Source of the DNA: a virus
Length of the DNA: 25,373 nt
Virus record (IMG/VR): IMGVR_UViG_3300032288_000280
Coordinates: 1 to 25,373 of that record
Direction: 5' to 3' (one strand)
Within the stretch, counting starts at the first letter, position 1. Each line of letters begins with the position of its first letter. Position numbers and translations under genes: made by a program. The notes under the pieces are model-generated. The model worked only from the letters and a program-made list of their open reading frames with translations. It searched no databases and was not told the DNA's origin. This document shows, piece after piece, positions 22,143 to 25,373 of this stretch.

Positions 22143-22160
22143 CGGTTAAATCTCTAACCG
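22143..22160. other. Perfect inverted repeat between terS and HNH genes
   Basis: CGGTTA and TAACCG (22143-22148 and 22155-22160) are exact arms of a six-base stem with a six-base loop. It lies 30 bases before the HNH Shine-Dalgarno. It could be an operator or an mRNA structure controlling HNH output, or a DNA-binding site at the packaging locus. There is no T-tract, so I do not call it a terminator. Confidence 0.45.
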
Positions 22161-22163
22161 CGC

Positions 22164-22333
22164 GGGGGTCAAGGGGGGTCTGCACAGTTTTCAACTTTTA
22201 GTTTTTTTTGAGCGAGCCTTACGTTTTGAAGCACCACCCGTAGGGGGGGTCTCCTGTGGTTTTTCGCCCGTATAGAGAGCGGTAGGTGACGCCGAAACCG
22301 CCCCCGCCGGGGTGGCCCTGCCGGGGGGGTCTG
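22164..22333. repeat. Three AGACCCCCC repeats at the end of terS, possible packaging-site element
   Basis: On the plus strand GGGGGGTCT occurs at 22173-22181, 22244-22252 and 22324-22332, with spacings of 71 and 80 bases, and a partial GGGGGTC at 22164-22170. Two copies lie inside terS, one in the gap after it. C-run/G-run repeats this close in the terS region are unusual. Small terminase binding sites (pac or cos) commonly lie in or next to terS, so this is a candidate recognition element. Confidence 0.4.
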
Positions 22334-22871
22334 CGGCATCGACCACAAGCACGGCATCGATCGCCGGCTGCGGAGCATCCAGCCTTTCACCTGAAAAGGT
22401 TGGATCGTTAGTGATATCAATAGCTTGGCCCTCGATGTACCCGAGATCGTTACCCGAACGCCTGTTCGACAGTGCGCGCAGCGCATCGAGATGCAGCTGA
22501 TGCGTGTGCGTGACGTTCGCCTCGACGATCTGTTTGTCGCCGTAAACCTTTGGCAACAAACGAGAAGCCACCCATTTCATGCCGTCGATCGCCACGCGTG
22601 CCACGTCAGGAGGCAGCTCACCTGACTTAACCTGTTGAATTGTAAGTGAAATTTCCTCTGCGTGATGGATCGCACGCGATTGGATCGCGCGCGCATACTT
22701 ATCGCGGAAGTCCTCTTCCGCGTGCATCCACCGCCATATCGTCGCGTGATCCGGCATGTCGTCATCCTTCGACACGCTCAACAAAGATCGACCACTGGCA
22801 ATCCTGATGCATATCTCGTCGATCAGCTCCGGCGTCCGTTTCGACGGCCTTCCGATCTTCGCTTCACTCAC
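22191..22871 (-). CDS. terS: Terminase small subunit (Sf6 gp1-like)
   Basis: The protein has 226 aa. IGRPSKRTPELIDEICIRIASGRSLLSVSKDDDMPDHATIWRWM (residues 6-49) is a helix-turn-helix DNA-binding segment that matches small terminase subunits of the Sf6 type. A helical core (DKYARAIQSRAIHHAEEISLTIQQV, VARVAIDGMKWVASRLLPKVYG) follows and would form the oligomeric ring. The C-terminus is low complexity and ends in Lys-rich residues (GASKRKARSKKTK). The ATG overlaps the previous stop as ATGA. It recognises phage DNA for packaging and recruits the large subunit. The last third contains the GGGGGGTCT repeats and a run of eight A. Confidence 0.9.
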   Translation of the reverse strand: MSEAKIGRPSKRTPELIDEICIRIASGRSLLSVSKDDDMPDHATIWRWMHAEEDFRDKYARAIQSRAIHHAEEISLTIQQVKSGELPPDVARVAIDGMKWVASRLLPKVYGDKQIVEANVTHTHQLHLDALRALSNRRSGNDLGYIEGQAIDITNDPTFSGERLDAPQPAIDAVLVVDAADPPGRATPAGAVSASPTALYTGEKPQETPPTGGASKRKARSKKTKS

Positions 22872-23071
22872 TGCTTCGGTCTCCCCTTCATTCGCAGGCT
22901 TGGGAACCAGATAAGTTTCTGTTCGACCCTAACCTTGTATGTCTTGCCATTGTTGGTGACGGCGATGAACCGCACAGCAGGTTGCTCGTCGTCTGTCAGG
23001 TATTCATCCATGACATCGGCCAGAAGACCGTCCTCGTCGATCTCTGGCCCATCAGAACGGGATTTCATCAT
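22868..23071 (-). CDS. Small acidic protein, function unknown
   Basis: The protein has 67 aa. The first or second of two tandem ATGs (23071 or 23068) is the start; GAAGGG precedes them. The front part is acidic (DGPEIDEDGLLADVMDEYLTDDEQP), then a beta pattern AVRFIAVTNNGKTYKVRVEQKLIWFP and a basic end. It overlaps the preceding gene by 20 bases and the terS start by ATGA. The name cannot be given; a small regulator or accessory of packaging is possible. Confidence 0.66.
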   Translation of the reverse strand: MMKSRSDGPEIDEDGLLADVMDEYLTDDEQPAVRFIAVTNNGKTYKVRVEQKLIWFPSLRMKGRPKQ

Positions 23072-23597
23072 TCAGACCCTTCGCATCTTTCACGCTCTCG
23101 ACTGTCGCGCCGGGGAACAGGCTCTTCGTTTCGCTGATGACCCTGTTCGCCTGAAACTCATCCCACACTAGCAGCAGCTCGGCCAGCGTGACGACGTGCG
23201 CTGGATCGGCTGCGTCCTTGGCAACCTTACTCACGTCGGCCCGATCGAGGCAGACCGTGTATGTCGTGCCTCGATGTTTCGCTGACCAGACGACTTCGGG
23301 ATATGTCTTATGCCCGGCTTCGGTAGCCGCCTTGTCGAGCGCCTGCCATCCACGGATCAGGACTGCCGCCTTACTGACGACAGCATCGAGATCGTTGTCG
23401 CGGATTGCGTCGTTCAGCTTCTCTCGGGCCGACGAGAACTTCGCGGCCATGTCGGGCGGCACCAACCTCTGAAGTCTTCCGACGCCCCACTTTCCTTCCA
23501 TCTCGACTGCAACCCGATCGAGCGGCTCGAGCGCATCTTGCACTGGCCCTCTGTCGATCGGCAGCGGCATCATCGCCCTCTCCATCACCCTTCCCAT
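23052..23597 (-). CDS. Unknown protein ending in an SSB-like acidic tip
   Basis: The protein has 181 aa from ATG 23597. A better-placed alternative is the ATG at 23573, which follows GGAGAGG by six bases and would shorten the N-terminus by eight residues. The helical part (AKFSSAREKLNDAIRDNDLDAVVSKAAVLIRGWQALDKAA) is followed by a beta-rich end (YPEVVWSAKHRGTTYTVCLDRADV). The last eight residues are GLNDEIPF, matching the acidic Asp/Glu-Ile-Pro-Phe tip through which bacterial and phage SSB proteins recruit partners. No OB-fold is evident. It lies next to the helicase gene and the TGTCCG cluster, so a replication role is inferred. Confidence 0.72.
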   Translation of the reverse strand: MGRVMERAMMPLPIDRGPVQDALEPLDRVAVEMEGKWGVGRLQRLVPPDMAAKFSSAREKLNDAIRDNDLDAVVSKAAVLIRGWQALDKAATEAGHKTYPEVVWSAKHRGTTYTVCLDRADVSKVAKDAADPAHVVTLAELLLVWDEFQANRVISETKSLFPGATVESVKDAKGLNDEIPF

Positions 23598-23613
23598 TTC
23601 TACCCCCGTTTAA

Positions 23614-23774
23614 ATCCGGACACTCGGACACTTCCTAGTGTTGTGTCCGTGTCCGTCCGGATATTTAACAACGCATGAACTTGTCCGGATAAATGTCCGG
23701 TAAATGTCCGAACTTCCTAAGCATCTGAAATCCAACACCATTTCGCCCACATACTTATATGTCCGGCTTGTCCG
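23614..23774. repeat. TGTCCG repeat cluster with a long interrupted hairpin
   Basis: TGTCCG occurs seven times on the plus strand (starts 23644, 23650, 23682, 23694, 23705, 23760 and 23769) and CGGACA twice (23617, 23625). Three copies at 23682-23710 are spaced by 12 and 11 bases, about one helical turn. ATCCGGAC (23614-23621) pairs with GTCCGGAT (23655-23662), and CGGACAC (23625-23631) pairs with GTGTCCG (23643-23649). It fills the gap between the helicase and the next gene and enters the helicase end. It looks like a protein-binding array, such as origin iterons or an operator. Confidence 0.65.
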
Positions 23775-25373
23775 AGCTTAGGCACCTCGCGCTCGAACGT
23801 CCGACGCGCGCTGTCGCCCTGTAAATGGGTCATCGTGTCGAAATATGTGCGCCACACGTCGACATTGACGACCTTCTGATGCGGCGGGATTTGGTCTAAT
23901 CCGACCTGTTTTCCCTGCTCCTGAATAGCCATCGCCAGCGCATCGAGCAGCACCTTCTGGTTGCCTGACGCCCGCTTCCGCTTCTTCGGCTGATGTGTCT
24001 CGTTGAGCGGATGCACGACGAGCGACGTTGCGTCTGGATCGAGCGGGCTGACGTGCATGAGGTCGAGCCGGAACGACCACGAGAGGCCATCCATGCCGTC
24101 CTTTTGCTTGGTCGACTTGACCGTGCAGACGGGTTCCTCGGCATCGTCGTCGGAGATGCGCGTCAACTCTAGCTCTGCATCGACGGCAGCGAGGAGCGCC
24201 GACGAGCCACGCATGCCCCTGCTCTCGTCCTTGCCTGTGTGATGGACGACGCAAACCGTGCAATCGAGCGCGTCCTGTAGCGCCGCCATGACGGAGACGA
24301 ACTGCATCATCTCTGCCGACGAGTTCTCCTCGCCGCCGGCATAGGCACGCGCCAGCGTATCGACGAAGATCACGGCAGGCTTGATGCCGCGTTCACGGAT
24401 CACCTCGATCAGCGCCGTGAGGTCGTCGAGGCTGCTGCGAAGGTTCATCTGCGCCTTCACGAAGTGCACTGGCAGATCGTCGGGGAGGTCGTACCGCTGC
24501 ATGAGCGCATCACGTCTGCGCCGCAGGCCAGCACCGCCCTCGAGCGCCAGATAGACGACATCGCCCTGCTCGACGCTGCACGAGAATGCTTCGCGTCCTG
24601 CTGCAACCATTGCCGCTAAATACATGGCAAAGAACGACTTTCCTGCGCCTGACTTGCCATAGATTGCGGAGAATGACTTCGCCGGGAGCATGTCCTTAAC
24701 CAGCCACTTGACCTTCACGTCTTGGAGGTCGTGCCACGGGACGAGGTCGATGCGGCGTTTCGTTTGTTGCGTTTGCTCGACCTGTACTGGTTGCTGCACA
24801 GGTTGCGCCGGCTGCTGGCCCGACAACATGGCGATCTGGTCCATAAGTCTCGGCTGCTTCGGCAGGACAGCACGCGCTGCGGCCTTCCGATCGCCGTTGT
24901 GGTCGAACACGGCGACGAGGTCGAACGGATCGCTGACCTTGTTCGACAGCGGATCGGCAGCGCCATGATGCGAGAATACGCACCAATCGCCACGGGAGCC
25001 GCGAAACACGACGACGCCGGGAGTGCCGCTTTCCGAACCGGGCCGGATGTAGCGGTATTTGTCGCCTTCCTTGAAGACGAACTTATAGCCTTCGCTTTCA
25101 AGCTTCGATCGGACCCACTCGAGGCCATGCGCCTTGTTGAAGGCGTCGATGTCGCCGGACGGTCTTTCATTTGAAAAATTTGGCGCAATTAATTTCTGCT
25201 CGACCTGTTCGCGCTTCTGCCTCTCCTTCGCCCACGCCATCGCCTCGTTGATTGGGAAGGCGTGACCGTCCTCGTTCACTTCGCACAGGAAGGCGTCAGG
25301 CTGCTCGACGCGCGGGAGATACCAAGGCTGCGACCATTTCGAGTTCTCGGTCACGTCGGACAGCCAGACGCCG
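23717..25373 (-). CDS. RepA/KaiC-like replicative helicase with primase-type N-terminal region (5' partial)
   Basis: At least 545 aa are visible from a GTG at 25354, but the frame is open to the window edge, so the true N-terminus is probably outside. Residues 60-165 (from GTG; FVFKEGDKYRYIRPGSESGTPGVVVF, WCVFSHHGAADPLS, DPFDLVAVFDHNGD) resemble the region before the helicase in phage primase-helicase proteins. The AAA_25 ATPase core has IYGKSGAGKS (231-240, Walker A), VVYLALEGG (266-274), VIFVDTLAR (328-336, Walker B) and HHTGK (371-375), with RGMRGSSALLAAVD following. The C-terminal part has a winged-helix-like pattern. It would unwind phage DNA. Downstream of its stop is the TGTCCG cluster. 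Confidence 0.85.
   Translation of the reverse strand, partial: GVWLSDVTENSKWSQPWYLPRVEQPDAFLCEVNEDGHAFPINEAMAWAKERQKREQVEQKLIAPNFSNERPSGDIDAFNKAHGLEWVRSKLESEGYKFVFKEGDKYRYIRPGSESGTPGVVVFRGSRGDWCVFSHHGAADPLSNKVSDPFDLVAVFDHNGDRKAAARAVLPKQPRLMDQIAMLSGQQPAQPVQQPVQVEQTQQTKRRIDLVPWHDLQDVKVKWLVKDMLPAKSFSAIYGKSGAGKSFFAMYLAAMVAAGREAFSCSVEQGDVVYLALEGGAGLRRRRDALMQRYDLPDDLPVHFVKAQMNLRSSLDDLTALIEVIRERGIKPAVIFVDTLARAYAGGEENSSAEMMQFVSVMAALQDALDCTVCVVHHTGKDESRGMRGSSALLAAVDAELELTRISDDDAEEPVCTVKSTKQKDGMDGLSWSFRLDLMHVSPLDPDATSLVVHPLNETHQPKKRKRASGNQKVLLDALAMAIQEQGKQVGLDQIPPHQKVVNVDVWRTYFDTMTHLQGDSARRTFEREVPKLGQAGHISMWAKWCWISDA

Noticed and set aside
22150-22190. A possible sigma-70 promoter (TTGACC then TTAACC) before the HNH gene
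   Set aside because: The -10 match is poor (two of six bases) and the spacing alone is not convincing.
22195-22215. A run of A bases near the terS end that could be a -1 slippery site, opening a 22486-22169 frame
   Set aside because: There is no clear stimulatory structure placed correctly and the terS C-terminus is already low complexity; an overlapping continuation would add only a few residues.
1-25373. tRNA genes, integrase, repressor, attachment sites
   Set aside because: I saw no cloverleaf-like sequence, no tyrosine or serine recombinase and no lysogeny regulator; a lifestyle call is not made because the window is only part of the genome.

Overview
The window is a contiguous stretch of a tailed, podovirus-like bacteriophage genome in which every convincing gene lies on the minus strand, so the phage reads from right to left. 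The evidence is a full head-assembly block (terS, terL, portal, scaffold, SU10/DUF5309-type major capsid protein), a head-to-tail adaptor, a P22 gp10-like tail/stabilisation protein, an internal-virion block, no tape-measure, tail tube or sheath gene, and a holin/endolysin cassette. The host is probably a proteobacterium. An alphaproteobacterium is plausible because the holin is of the gene-transfer-agent 3TM type and is paired with a GH108 muramidase, but this is inference. No integrase, repressor, tRNA or CRISPR array was seen.

Layout from right (upstream) to left. 25373-22868: replication end, with a helicase/primase-like ATPase cut by the window edge, a hairpin and repeat cluster built on TGTCCG, a 181-aa unknown protein ending in an SSB-like acidic tip, and a small unknown gene. 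22871-18819: packaging, with terS, an HNH endonuclease, a small overlapping gene, a metallophosphoesterase with an apparent N-terminal HTH, a small gene and terL. 18764-16898: accessory genes between terL and portal (Cys-rich acidic protein, GT-A glycosyltransferase, DUF6496-like peptide, methyltransferase). 16892-12405: portal, small gene, scaffold and major capsid protein, followed by a strong GC hairpin terminator.

12356-5982: head-tail adaptor, a Gp80-type protein, and a run of modular fibre or receptor-binding proteins (glycine-rich adhesin with an exact 20-residue C-terminal repeat, a short fibre, a carbohydrate-binding-type fibre flanked by two C1q-like proteins, and small proteins). 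5966-4814: a membrane-anchored coiled-coil protein, 3TM holin and endolysin. 4814-1: gp10-like tail protein carrying two inserted beta modules, small virion proteins, an Ala/Gln-rich internal-virion candidate, a PP-loop (PAPS/APS-reductase-like) enzyme, and a new M15-type peptidase running off the left edge.

Genes are tightly packed, and many junctions are ATGA, GTGA, TTGA, TGATG or TAATG overlaps, indicating translational coupling in long right-to-left transcripts. The points most worth a second look are the PP-loop protein that has the iron-sulphur cysteines of APS reductases but lacks their catalytic cysteine, the SSB-tip mimic next to the TGTCCG cluster, the AGACCCCCC repeats in terS, and the 9 x 60-nt repeat in the adhesin.
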